Shown here: one piece after another, positions 10,873 to 20,618 of the stretch
Layout of the letters: the number at the start of each line of letters is the position of its first letter
Numbering within the stretch: the stretch's first letter is position 1
From: Hemileia vastatrix
Lineage: Eukaryota; Basidiomycota; Pucciniomycetes; Pucciniales; Zaghouaniaceae
Direction: 5' to 3'
Assembly (NCBI GenBank): GCA_030280995.1
Contig: JASXTE010000016.1
Span: 16,610,501-16,674,500 of the forward strand
DNA: 64,000 bases
The notes under the pieces: generated by a model
What the model was told of the DNA's origin: nothing
Seen by the model: the letters and a program-made list of their open reading frames with translations, nothing else
Database searches by the model: none
Position numbers and translations under genes: made by a program

Positions 10873-11370
10873 TAAGAAGCCTACATACAAGGGTGTGAGA
10901 GAAAAGATCCTTCCAAAATAAGAAATAACCAATAACAGAGAGTACTAAAAAGATTCCCAAATACAATATGTTTTGATATATATCAATTTATTTGATATAT
11001 CTTAAAGTTCATTTTTAAATGTCACACTTAGTGCAAAATAGTTTCAAATTTCAATTTTTAGAAATTTTAATATAATTTAAATATTTTTAGATAAACTCAT
11101 TTGAATTTTTTACCATTTTTTAGTATTAGTATTTTTTTATTTCTTTAACCTGTTATTAAGAATGGTGTTAGGGAATAAAAATATAAGGGACATTAATATT
11201 AATTTTAAATATTTACTAAATTTACTTATTGTAGTTAGTTAATTTATTATAAGTAATTTTAAAGTAAATATACTATAATTAATAATAAAATAAGAAATAA
11301 AAAAAGGTGTGGCTTCATCCCAGAAAATAATTAATTATTTTACTGGGTAAGTCTAGCAGCCTGGCTGACA
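10873..11370 (-). mobile_element. Copy G 3' LTR, truncated
   Basis: This is the distal part of a minus-orientation LTR. It has the GTGTGAGAGAAAAG phrase, then the conserved AAGGTGTGGCTTCATCC and ends CCTGGCTGACA at 11,370. The first part of the LTR on this side, including the TATA region, is missing at the junction with copy F's leader. Confidence 0.7.
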
Positions 11371-11390
11371 CTCCCCCACACTAAAAGCAA
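11371..11390 (-). promoter_or_regulatory. Copy G polypurine tract
   Basis: On the element strand AGTGTGGGGGAG directly precedes TGTCAGCC of the 3' LTR. It occupies the normal place of the plus-strand primer, and a purine-rich AG-GGAG tract is present at the same place in copies B, C and D. Confidence 0.55.
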
Positions 11391-11419
11391 TAAAAAATAC
11401 TATTATGTTTTCTTTTTAT

Positions 11420-13540
11420 ATTTCTATAGCAGAGTAGGAAGATTAGATATCTCCTTCCAAGGAATCCAAGAATCATATTCAGAAGATTTTTTCTTGAATC
11501 TCAATAAGTATTCAGTACCTTTTTCAGCAGTAATTATTCTGTCATTTAGAATCTTATCAATTTCTGCTGTTTCAGTGATTTCATTAGGGGTCTTCTTTGG
11601 TCTTCCCCTGTATTTGGGAAATAAATCACTATTATAGGTGTAAGGTTTCAGAAGAGATATTGGAAAAACATGATGTTTTGTGTCATATAGATATTACAAG
11701 ATAACTTCAACTGCATTATCACCAACCATTCTTTTGACAAAAAATGGACCTACAAATGGGTCTTTTAATTTTTAATTACCTTGGTAATTGAAGTAAACTG
11801 TAGAAATTAGTACTTCATTGCCCTTTTTAAAAGTGTATTCTTTATGGGATTTATCCCACCTCTTCTTCTCATATTCAAAAGATTTTTAAATTAATTTTTG
11901 AGCATGACTTCTGCAAAGTTGTTGCATTTGAAGAAAAGATTTTACACCAGAATTTAAATACAATTTAGGTATTATATTATTGACAATTTGTGAAGGATTA
12001 TTGAGAGAATATTCAAGCCAAAGCTCATAAGGCTTTTTCTGAGTAACAGAATGAACAGTGCTATTATAAGCAAATTCCAACCCAGGAAGTAAGGTAACTC
12101 AATCATGAGTGAATATGTCATTAACCCAGTCAAGAGTAAATCTGTCATTGTCTTTATATTCTAATCCAAAGGCACAACACCTTCTAATCATATCTTTCAG
12201 AGTTTGAATTATTCTTTCAGCTAGACCATCAGTCTGAGGATGGTGAGCTGTAGACAATTTTAACTCACAGCCACAAATATCCATCAAAGATGTCCAAAAT
12301 TCAGATGTAAATTATGGGTCTCTATCAGAGATAATGGCTTTAGGAAATCCAACAATATTAAACATGTAAGTCCACCATAAGAAGGCTAATTCTTTTGTGC
12401 ATACATCTTTGTGGGTGGGAATGAATTTTCACATTTTGGTGAACCTATCCACTATTACCCAACAAGAGTTATAACTGTCTTTACCTGCTACAGGAAGACC
12501 AGTGACAAAATCCATGTTAATGAATTTCCAAGAAGAATAAGGTGCTTCAATATTTTGTAAAAAATCCTGCTCTTTTACCTGCCAGTCTTTTAAATTTTTG
12601 ACAAGAATCACAAGATTCAACATATAATTTAGTCTCTTCAGAAATATTAGCCCACCAAGCAGTGTTTTTAATTCTGATTAAGGTTTTCTCAAGGTCAAAA
12701 TGTCCTGCTAATATGTCTTCATTACAAAGCTTTAAGATGGTTTCTTTCATTGAAGGAGGAATAACAATAACATTGGTCAGTTTTCTCCTGTAATAAATGT
12801 AACCATCTTCAATGGAAAACTTTCCTTTACTCAAAGAATTTTGGTACTTTGGAGGAAGAGTTTTTATTAATTCTTGAATAGAGGAATTATTTGTATCATT
12901 CAAGATTGTAAATAATTTATTTAAATCAGAATATTTATCATATGAATCCAGAATTAATTGTAATAGTTCATCTTCTTTATCAACAATGTATATACCATAT
13001 ATGTGTACTGTATCATCTTCAGGTACATAAGCTGGATTGGATACATCATTTGGAAGAGGTAATCTAGACAACATATCTACATTTGGATGAAAATTTCCAA
13101 ACCTGTGAATAATATTCATTCTACCTCTGTATTCTGGAACAGCAAGTTGCCACCTAGACATATGTCTATTTTATGTTTTCAAGTTCAAGAGAGATTTCAC
13201 AGCACTGAAATCAGTAACTAATTCAAAATTTTGGTCATCTAGATGATTTTGGAGCTTTTCTAAAGCACATACAACTGAAAAGCACTCTAACTGAGTGGCA
13301 CCATACTTCAATTCACTTTTTCTCAAGGTTCTTGAAATATAACAAATTAATACTTCTGAAACTTTTTCATTAATAATTTGTTTCTGGTGTAGAGCAGCAC
13401 CAAGTCCAGTAAAACTTGCATCTGTATAAAGAACGAAAGGCTTATTAAAATCAGGAAGGGCAAGGATTGGATGTGACATTAAACATTTTTTTAATGTATC
13501 AAAGGCTCTTTGAGTATCCTCATTCCATATATAATCCACA
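11420..13540 (-). pseudogene. Copy G pol: RNase H, integrase and chromodomain (decayed)
   Basis: Pieces in order: RNase H (VLYTDASFTGLGAALHQ, 13,539-13,171, with GATQLECFSVVCALEKL), the integrase zinc-binding region (DILAGHFDLEKT...CDSCQK, in 13,161-12,547), the catalytic segments NMDFVTGLPVAGKDS and AHHPQTDGLAERIIQTL, and the C-terminal SEYDSW chromodomain stretch near 11,450-11,500. Stops and frameshifts break it into at least five frames. It is more diverged from copy B than C and D are. The RT part lies beyond the solo LTR. Confidence 0.8.
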
Positions 13541-13545
13541 TCTTT
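13541..13545. repeat. Target duplication TCTTT, left
   Basis: Five bases TCTTT immediately left of the solo LTR are repeated at 14,723-14,727. Removing the LTR and one copy restores the chromovirus RT sequence expected from copies B-D. Confidence 0.7.
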
Positions 13546-14722
13546 TGTCAGCCTGGATATCCCTAAGACTGAGTATGTCTTATACTTAAAATAAGATAAC
13601 CTTAAGTAAATTAAGCTTATATCTTAAAAATAAGGTTAAAACAATTATATATATGATTATATTACATATATATATAATTATTATGCTATTTTATAAATTA
13701 TAGTAGTTTAAATAGCTAATCCATAGCCTAATAATACTTATTAAGATCTTAATGGAGTCATATTATATTTATCTTAAGTGATATTAAGTAATTATTTACA
13801 TACATAAGCTTATATGTATACATAAATCTCATATTCAGTGAAATATGCAGTATATTATGTATATTTGGGTCTATAAGTGGGTTTTAACCTCTTAATAGAC
13901 TATAACCTTTGTTTTTCTGCTTATTTTATGTCATATGGACATATCCAGTGGAGTCACAACGCCTACAGAAGAATAGGCATCTATTTCAGGCGCATACACT
14001 CAGTTTGGACCACTTAATCTGCTTCCTTGGATTGATATTCACGGATTTATGAGTTGAAAGGTCATTTCTGGGTTAATATGGATGCTTGGGGATGTTATTG
14101 GGGGCTTGGACATTTCATTTGTTTCTTTTATATGCTTTGGGTTTCATTATATCCTCTTTAGATGAGTTATTTTACCTGTTTCTTTATGGTATCTGCTTTT
14201 ATCTGGATTTTCTATTTATGGTATGGGTCTGTGTTATCATTAATTGTGATGGAGGGTCCTTACTGGAGTTCTGGGTGTTGAATCTTCTTGAAGTGGACGC
14301 CTTGGGGAGGTGATGGGCCCTCACAGTTCTGTAATTGCCAAGGATATCAGTGATATCATATGGATTGAAGGTCTGTGCACTCCAATGGATTTTGGTATAA
14401 GTAAGGGAGGATTTTGACGGTTATTAGACATCACTTACTTACTAAAATTCAAATAAACATTATAACACAATTATTATCATTTAGAAATATATTATAAAGC
14501 CTTTATAAATTGATTTTATCTTTATATAAGCTATAAACTATATTATATTCATCTATTTTCCACCACTAGCATGCATTTAAATCCAAGTATTGTGAGTTTT
14601 ATTTGAGTATAACTATTTTATAAGTCATCCCCTGAGGTTTTATCACTAAATAATTTATCAATAAGTAGTAGGACCATTAATAAATACTATTAAATCATAC
14701 TTATATACTAGATACACTGACA
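13546..14722. mobile_element. Solo LTR of a different family inside copy G
   Basis: A 1,177-bp insertion with ends TGTCAG...CTGACA (an inverted hexamer) and a 5-bp duplication TCTTT, the hallmark of an LTR retrotransposon. No gag or pol lies inside, so it is a solo LTR left by LTR-LTR recombination. Its body is unlike the chromovirus LTR, although both begin TGTCAGCC. The 75-aa hydrophobic frame at 14,086-14,313 is not a credible gene. Confidence 0.75.
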
Positions 14723-14727
14723 TCTTT
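14723..14727. repeat. Target duplication TCTTT, right
   Basis: Right copy of the 5-bp duplication flanking the solo LTR. The interrupted RT sequence resumes directly after it. Confidence 0.7.
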
Positions 14728-15965
14728 TCTTGTTAGTTGGGTAAGTGGTAAGGCTATTACTTGATAATTTTTAATATATTGTCTATAGTAGCCACAAATT
14801 CCCAAAAAACTTTTTATTTCTCTTACAGAAGTTGTTGCAGTCACATTTTGGATAGCAGCAACTTTTCCTTGGTCTACACATGTTTGTAAGCCAGAAACTA
14901 CATGTCCTAGAACTTTTAGAGATTGAAAACTAAATTTACACTTTTTTAAGGGTCATGTTAATTTCATTTGTTTTCTGGAAGAATCTATATAAGTAGTGGA
15001 TATTTTCATCAAAAGGTTTAGAAAAAACTATGATGACATCAATATAAACCATTAACCATCCTTCAATTATTACCTGATGAAATGTGTTATCCATTACTTT
15101 TTGGAATACTGAGGGGCATTTTTAGGGCCAAAAGGCATCCTAACATATTTGTAAATTCCCATACGTGTTGCAATTAGCAAAAAATTCTGTGAAGATTTTT
15201 CAACAGGTATTTGATGATATCCTTTATTTCCATCTAGACAGCTTATGAATTTTCTACCTTGCTAGGTAGCATGTATGTAGCTAATTCTAGGTAAAGATAA
15301 ATATCATCCACAGTATAAGTATTCAAAGCTCTATAATCTCCACAAAGTCTAGCTTTATCCTTTTAATAGGAGATCAGAACTGGAGTGATGACACAATATT
15401 TGGGTGTCACATCAACATTTTCAATAATATTCATACTTAATAAAGTTGAGATATTATCTTCAATATCTTTTCTCTTTGTTGGAGCATCAGGATAAGTTTT
15501 TTTCTTAAGGCTAGGAGGTATTTCATACAATTTTCAGGATAAAAAAATTTTCATTTCTTCTTTAACCAATCCTAACACATGGGAACCATGAGCAAAAGCC
15601 ATTGGGAAAGATGTTATTAATTCCACTATTGAAATTTTTTGATCATCAGTCAATTGATCACCAAATGAAGCTGTATCAATTTCAGACAATAAAACATCCA
15701 TTTCCTCTGTTTGTCCGCCTTTACATTCGATAAAAGAGTGACAAGATTTTAATAAGGGTTCAGAATGCTTTTTAGAAGAAGAAATTCTAAATTTTCTTTT
15801 CCCATTCATGACCAAGATAAAACAATTGTTAGCAGGATCCAATTTAATGCCAAAATTAGTTAAAATGTCATTTCCCATGATAAACCAACTGCTTGAATTA
15901 TCATTTTTCATAACAACAAATTTACAAATAGCTCTGACAAAACCACAATTAGAATTAAAAAACAC
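14728..15965 (-). pseudogene. Copy G pol: protease end and reverse transcriptase (decayed)
   Basis: The 15,965-15,534 frame covers the end of the protease region (WFIMGNDILTNFGIKLDP) and the linker into RT (SEIDTASFGDQL, MAFAHGSH), and has glycine codons where copy B has its nonsense codon. From 15,533 to 14,728 the RT is recognisable only in short pieces (equivalents of GDYRALN, the YIDD segment near 15,030-15,060 and the FGPKNAP segment) in shifting frames. It is inactive. Confidence 0.75.
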
Positions 15966-16013
15966 AGAGGTCTTGTATTTGCCAATGGGACATAAAACAG
16001 AACCATAACCTTT

Positions 16014-16337
16014 TCATTTTTCAGATGTTATAGGTAATAATTTGCATTGATAATCTCTATCCACAGAAGCCAGAGCTTTTTCAGACACCACACTTCCTCC
16101 AGCACCAGAGTCAAGAATAGCTTCAACATTTTTAGCATTTATGATTACTGGATCTCTAAAAGGTGATTTTAAAATAAAACAGTCAGAAATATCTTTGATT
16201 ACTTCAGCATTTTCTACCAAAGATAAGTCAATATCACAATTTTCAGACCAATTATCTAAATATTGGATATCTTTCTCTAAAACTAGAACTTTTTGAGAAG
16301 AATCATGGTCATAAGAGATATTGCTATTACAGTCACT
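16014..16337 (-). pseudogene. Copy G protease
   Basis: A frame with ILDSGAGGSVVSEKALAS, the retropepsin active-site DSG with its family flanks. It is separated by short frame breaks from the Gag frame upstream and the RT linker downstream. Confidence 0.75.
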
Positions 16338-18101
16338 TTAGGAATCATAAAGATCAGCTTGAGTATTTTCAGAGGCCTCATTATGTTCAAAAAGATGAAT
16401 TTTCTTGTCACAAATATGTCCTTTATTCCAAGGTTTGTTACATTTAAAACAAATGTTAGTTGCATATTTCTTTGGTGAAACAGGGGCAGAAGGTCTACCA
16501 GTTTTGTCTGGAAGTTTTGTGGAAGGTGTTTTCTGGTCATGATAAGATTTAACAGGATAATTCCTTGGTTCATATCTATGATTTAGTAGGACTTCATTAC
16601 AGATATTAATAAATGAAGAATTCTCTCTCACACGCTCAGTTCTTTCCAAAATCAAATCTCTCAGAGAATTTGGTAATTTATAGAGAATTTTATCTCTCCA
16701 AATATCATAATCCATTTTAGGTTCCATGGCTCTAAGAATTTTTGTAATTTTCATAAAGAAAAAAGTAGAGTTTTCAGGAAAGGAGGACACATATTTAGCA
16801 TTTTCATATAATCTCTGCTGGGCAAGCCTGAATTTGGAACCACCAAATTGATTTTCAATCAATTTTTTCCATTCTTTCCAAGTATAATGTTCCTTGTCCA
16901 GTAAGACAGATTCATACCACATTAAAGCTACATTGGAAAATAAAGAAATTAATATAGAAACAATTTCTTCATCAGGAAATTTATAAGATTTTTTCAGATT
17001 ATCAATTCTCTGAACAAATTGTTGCCAGTCAGATGAAGAGTCACCATCAAAAGCAGGATATTGATCCAGTTTGGGCCAATTTTTCTGGATACTGGGGTGG
17101 TCCATCTTTTGATTTGAATTATTTAACATTAATAATTCTTGAAGTTTAGCCAGGTGTTCAGAAATTTCATTATTTACAGAAACAGCTGGTTCATGACCAT
17201 TAAAAGATTTTTTGCTAGTAGAAAAAGATTTTACAGACTCATCTTCAGTTTGTTTAATGGCTGAAGTATAGGGAAGAAAAGAGCTGCTTTTTTCAGGCCC
17301 CTTTCCTATATTTTTATGCAACTTATGGGAAGCATATTCATGTACACCATAATGATTGACAGCTAAGGCTGAGAATCTTTCTTGTAGGTCAGACAAAGAA
17401 TTTCTTATTCTTGGGATTTCAGACATCTGGTCATTTATTTTTGCAAGGAATAAAACATTTCTGTCTTCAAAAACTGTGTATTTGGTACTCAGAGCTTGGA
17501 AATCATTTTTCAGTTTCTTCAACTCATTTTTTGGAGACTTAATTTCACTTTTCAATGAATAATTCTCTTCAATAAAGGTTTTTAACTCACTCAAAGCTCT
17601 ATGCAGATGAATATTTTTATCTGAGATAGCTCTATGATCACTTCTTATTTGTTTTTGTTGGCTAAGAACAATATTCAAATTTTCTTTAATTTTAAAATAG
17701 GCTGTATCATGCACAGAAGGGCTTACTTTACAATGTAAGTGCAAATTATTCAATCTATCACTCTCATGTATTAATACATCTCTCAAATTTTTGCCTTTTA
17801 CAACATTAAAATCAAGTGTATCTTTCAATATATCCTCAGAATTTTTCTCAAGCAAGGTATAGACTTCAGGGGAAACAGAATCATTTTTAATTGCAAGAGA
17901 TGGATTAATTAAAGAAGTAGAAGTCAAATGTAAAGGTTTATCAAATGATAATTTACTAATTACATCATTAGAGCTACTCATTAAAGGAAGTTGTCTCTTT
18001 ATGGGTTTAACTGTTCTTTCACCATTATCCACAATATTACATGTGGAAGAATATTTGTTATTATACATACCAACATGTTTATCAAACAAATTACTTACCA
18101 T
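16338..18101 (-). CDS. Copy G Gag
   Basis: A long open frame (642 codons if read from the upstream GTG/ATG region at 18,266). The likely start is the ATG at 18,101 (context GCCATGG), giving about 587 residues. It contains a long coiled-coil region (NNLHLHCKVSPS through FSALAVNH), the capsid-like domain starting NWPKLDQYPAFDGDSSSDW and a zinc knuckle CFKCNKPWNKGHIC (CX2CX7HXC). It ends before the protease, which is in another frame. Gag would coat the RNA in cytoplasmic particles. The frame upstream of 18,101 overlaps ORF1 and shows no conservation. Confidence 0.7.
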   Translation of the reverse strand: MVSNLFDKHVGMYNNKYSSTCNIVDNGERTVKPIKRQLPLMSSSNDVISKLSFDKPLHLTSTSLINPSLAIKNDSVSPEVYTLLEKNSEDILKDTLDFNVVKGKNLRDVLIHESDRLNNLHLHCKVSPSVHDTAYFKIKENLNIVLSQQKQIRSDHRAISDKNIHLHRALSELKTFIEENYSLKSEIKSPKNELKKLKNDFQALSTKYTVFEDRNVLFLAKINDQMSEIPRIRNSLSDLQERFSALAVNHYGVHEYASHKLHKNIGKGPEKSSSFLPYTSAIKQTEDESVKSFSTSKKSFNGHEPAVSVNNEISEHLAKLQELLMLNNSNQKMDHPSIQKNWPKLDQYPAFDGDSSSDWQQFVQRIDNLKKSYKFPDEEIVSILISLFSNVALMWYESVLLDKEHYTWKEWKKLIENQFGGSKFRLAQQRLYENAKYVSSFPENSTFFFMKITKILRAMEPKMDYDIWRDKILYKLPNSLRDLILERTERVRENSSFINICNEVLLNHRYEPRNYPVKSYHDQKTPSTKLPDKTGRPSAPVSPKKYATNICFKCNKPWNKGHICDKKIHLFEHNEASENTQADLYDS

Positions 18102-18717
18102 GGCAAGGGAGGAAATTTCCCCTGTGCCTTCTTTCTCATGCCTCCTTGATGAGGATGGACCTGAGGAGATTGATGGTAGGTTTGTTTCCTGGATAGGCCA
18201 GGTTGTTGAGCTTCTTGCTGCTGAACATTCTGTTTGTAATTGCTCATCAGGTAGTCCCATTTCCACTGTTCCACTTGTAGAGTGTTTTGACTTTGAGTGA
18301 AAGAGCTGGGTTCCTGATGGGGCTGTGCTGAGGCTGAGAGGCTGGGAAAGGAGGAGGTTGAACCTTCTTGTGATTTAAGAGCTCCTGCATCTGTTTCCAG
18401 GGTGTGCCTATTCTTGACTTGTACTTCATTCTTTCTGCCTTCAGCTCTTTTATATGGCTGTAAAGATTGTTTATTTGAAGCATCAGAGGGATCTTTTTTA
18501 TTTTTATACCCTTAAGAGAATTTTCCTGATTGATCTGAGGCTTTACTTCTTTTAGAGTAGTTTGGTAAGGGAGGTTTGCCACTTCTCCTTACATTTCTAT
18601 GTCCTGAGGAGTATGAAGGTTTTTTTTAGCTGAAGAATTCTTGTAAGTTAATTTTGAAGAACCTACAGATTCATTATCAACATCCACATCAATTTCATCT
18701 AAATGAAGATTATCCAT
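18095..18717 (-). pseudogene. Copy G ORF1 (spliced), broken
   Basis: Exon 1 is 18,717-18,667 (MDNLHLDEIDVDNES). The intron of 63 nt (18,666-18,604) has donor GTAGGT and acceptor CTCCTCAG. Exon 2 opens DIEM, then has a nonsense TAA, and continues with IKIKKIPL and LYSHIKELKAE. After a frameshift near 18,290 comes WKWDYLM, a Gln-rich stretch and PLPW followed by TAA. That TAA overlaps the Gag start (ATGGTAA, 18,095-18,101). Because the intron is 63 nt here and 58 nt in the other copies, the shared exon reading supports true splicing. Confidence 0.65.
18604..18666 (-). other. Intron in copy G (63 nt)
   Basis: Donor TCT|GTAGGT, acceptor CTCCTCAG|GACATAGAAATG. It is five bases longer than the equivalent intron in A-D, yet both flanking exons align in the same frame once it is removed. 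Confidence 0.7.
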
Positions 18718-18974
18718 GCTTTTTGCCAAACTACTGGATATGAAAAGTGTGAACAAAAAATCAAATGGATTTAATGATTTAAATTTATATTTTCAATCAA
18801 AAAAAATTAAATTATTTCATTACAAAAATTTAAATTTTTTCAAAAAATTAATTAATTAACAATAAAAATGTAATACAAAAATAAGTAATTACAAATGATA
18901 TTATTAAGAAATAAAAATAATTATTAAGGGACCAACCAAAAAGGTTTAATAATTCAACCAAAAATGATAAATAC
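18718..18974 (-). other. Copy G leader, shortened
   Basis: Only about 257 bp lie between ORF1 and the 5' LTR, against roughly 0.8-1.2 kb in the other copies. The hairpin array, the G-rich block and the tRNA-like block are not visible, so most of the leader has been deleted. Confidence 0.55.
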
Positions 18975-19759
18975 TGTAAAGGGGTCTTTCAAGTCTAAAA
19001 GGTTTTACAGGGAGGTCCAATGGCGGTAACAACGGGATTTGAGGGATTCAAAATTGGGTACATATTTTCTTTTATTATAGATTATTTACTCAATATAAAG
19101 AGGTAAAAAGTTGGATTATTATTATAATTAATGGATTAGAATTACATTTAATTTAAATACTAAGGCAATAATAAATAGTAATAAAAAAATTGTAAATAGT
19201 TGTAATAAAATAAGTAAGTAATGAATGAATAAAAAACAACCAAATGAGAGGCCTTATATAGGCAAAGGAGGGACAAAGCATGGAAATGAAATTCTTAAAA
19301 CAGTAGTATGAGAGAGAGAGAAAAAGAATATTCCAGAATGAGTATTTTCAAATAATAAAGTTGTCCTAAAAAGAAGGTGTCAAAAAGATGTATTTAAAGA
19401 TGTATTTACAGTGTATGTCAGAAATACATAAATTTATTTGATATTTACTGTAGAAGTCAATTCTAAATAAGAAATTTGAATTTTTTGTATATATTTTATT
19501 TTTATTTGAATATTAAAATTTTATTTTAATTTAAAATCTATTTTTTAATATAAAATTTTATTTCTTCCAACCTGTCAATGAGAACGGTGTTAAAGAATAA
19601 AAATATAAGGGAAATTTTATATTTAATTTTACCATTCTGTAATTAGTTAATTTATTACAGGTAATTTTAATGTAACTAATTTATAATTAAATAATTAAAA
19701 TAATAAGGCATGGCTTCATCCAGTAAATAATTAATAATTTTACTGGGTAAGTCTAGCAG
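18975..19759 (-). mobile_element. Copy G 5' LTR, clipped by copy B
   Basis: It starts TGTAAAGGGGTCTTTCAAG and matches the LTR at 35,341-36,085, with TATA segment GGCCTTATATAGGC at 19,251-19,264. It stops at GTCTAGCAG, 11 bp short of the expected CCTGGCTGACA, exactly where copy B's LTR begins. Confidence 0.75.
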
Positions 19760-20583
19760 TGTCAAGGTACGCTTTTAGTCTAGAAGTTTTGGTACGAAGT
19801 TCTACGAGGATTTAAAAGTTTTAAATGGATTCTCAACAAATTTGTACGTATTTCTTAATTCAAAGATGATTATTTTACTCAATAAAAAGAGGTAGGATTA
19901 AAATATTAATATAATTTATAAATTAGAGTTACGCTATTGTAACTACTAATGATATAGAATATAAGAATAAGTTTTTATTGGTTATTGTTGTAATAAAATG
20001 GTTTGGTAAGATAGAATGATCAAAAGACAACAAAAAGAGAGGCCTTTTATAGGCAAAGGAGAGACAAAGCACGGAAATCAAATTCTAAAAACAATGGGAA
20101 AAGAGAGAGAAAAAGAACATTCCAGAAAGAGTATTTCAAATAATAAAGTTATTCCAAAAAGAAGGCATCAAAAAGATGTATTTACAGAGTATGTCAGAAA
20201 TACATCAATATTTTTAATATTTACTGTAAATGTCAATCCCAAATAAGAAATTTGATTTTTTTTTGTATATATTTAATATTATTTGAATATTTAAATCTTA
20301 TTTTATCTTTGTATTTTATTTTTTTAAATATAAAGTTTTATTTTTCCCAACCTGTCAATTGAGCACGGTGTTAGAGAAAAATATAAGGGACAAAATTATA
20401 ATTTTAATTTTACTTATTTATTTAATTAATTAATTTAATTTTAACATTCTGTAACTAGTTAATTTATAACTAATTTTAATGTAACTAAATGATAATTAAA
20501 TAATAATTAAAGATGATAAGGTGCGGCTTCATCCAGTAAATAATTACTTATTTCACTGGGTAAGTCTAGTAGCCTGGCTGACA
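19760..20583 (-). mobile_element. Copy B 3' LTR
   Basis: 824 bp, TGTCAAGGTACG...GCCTGGCTGACA on the plus strand. It differs from the 5' LTR at 27,697-28,520 at only a small number of positions (roughly 2% by eye), so copy B is fairly young. TATA (GCCTATAAAAGGCC on the element strand) is near 20,040-20,053. Confidence 0.85.
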
Positions 20584-20598
20584 CTCCCTCACTCTAAA
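20584..20598 (-). promoter_or_regulatory. Copy B polypurine tract
   Basis: On the element strand TTAGAGTGAGGGAG abuts TGTCAGCC of the 3' LTR, the expected plus-strand primer site. Confidence 0.6.
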
Positions 20599-20618
20599 AA
20601 AAATAATAAAAAAAAATG

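Noticed and set aside
14086..14313. A 75-aa hydrophobic protein
   Set aside because: It lies wholly inside the solo LTR and its hydrophobicity follows from T-rich sequence.
18102..18266. Upstream 55 codons of the long copy G frame as part of Gag
   Set aside because: They overlap ORF1, show no similarity to Gag of other copies in that frame, and the conserved part begins at the ATG in good context at 18,101.
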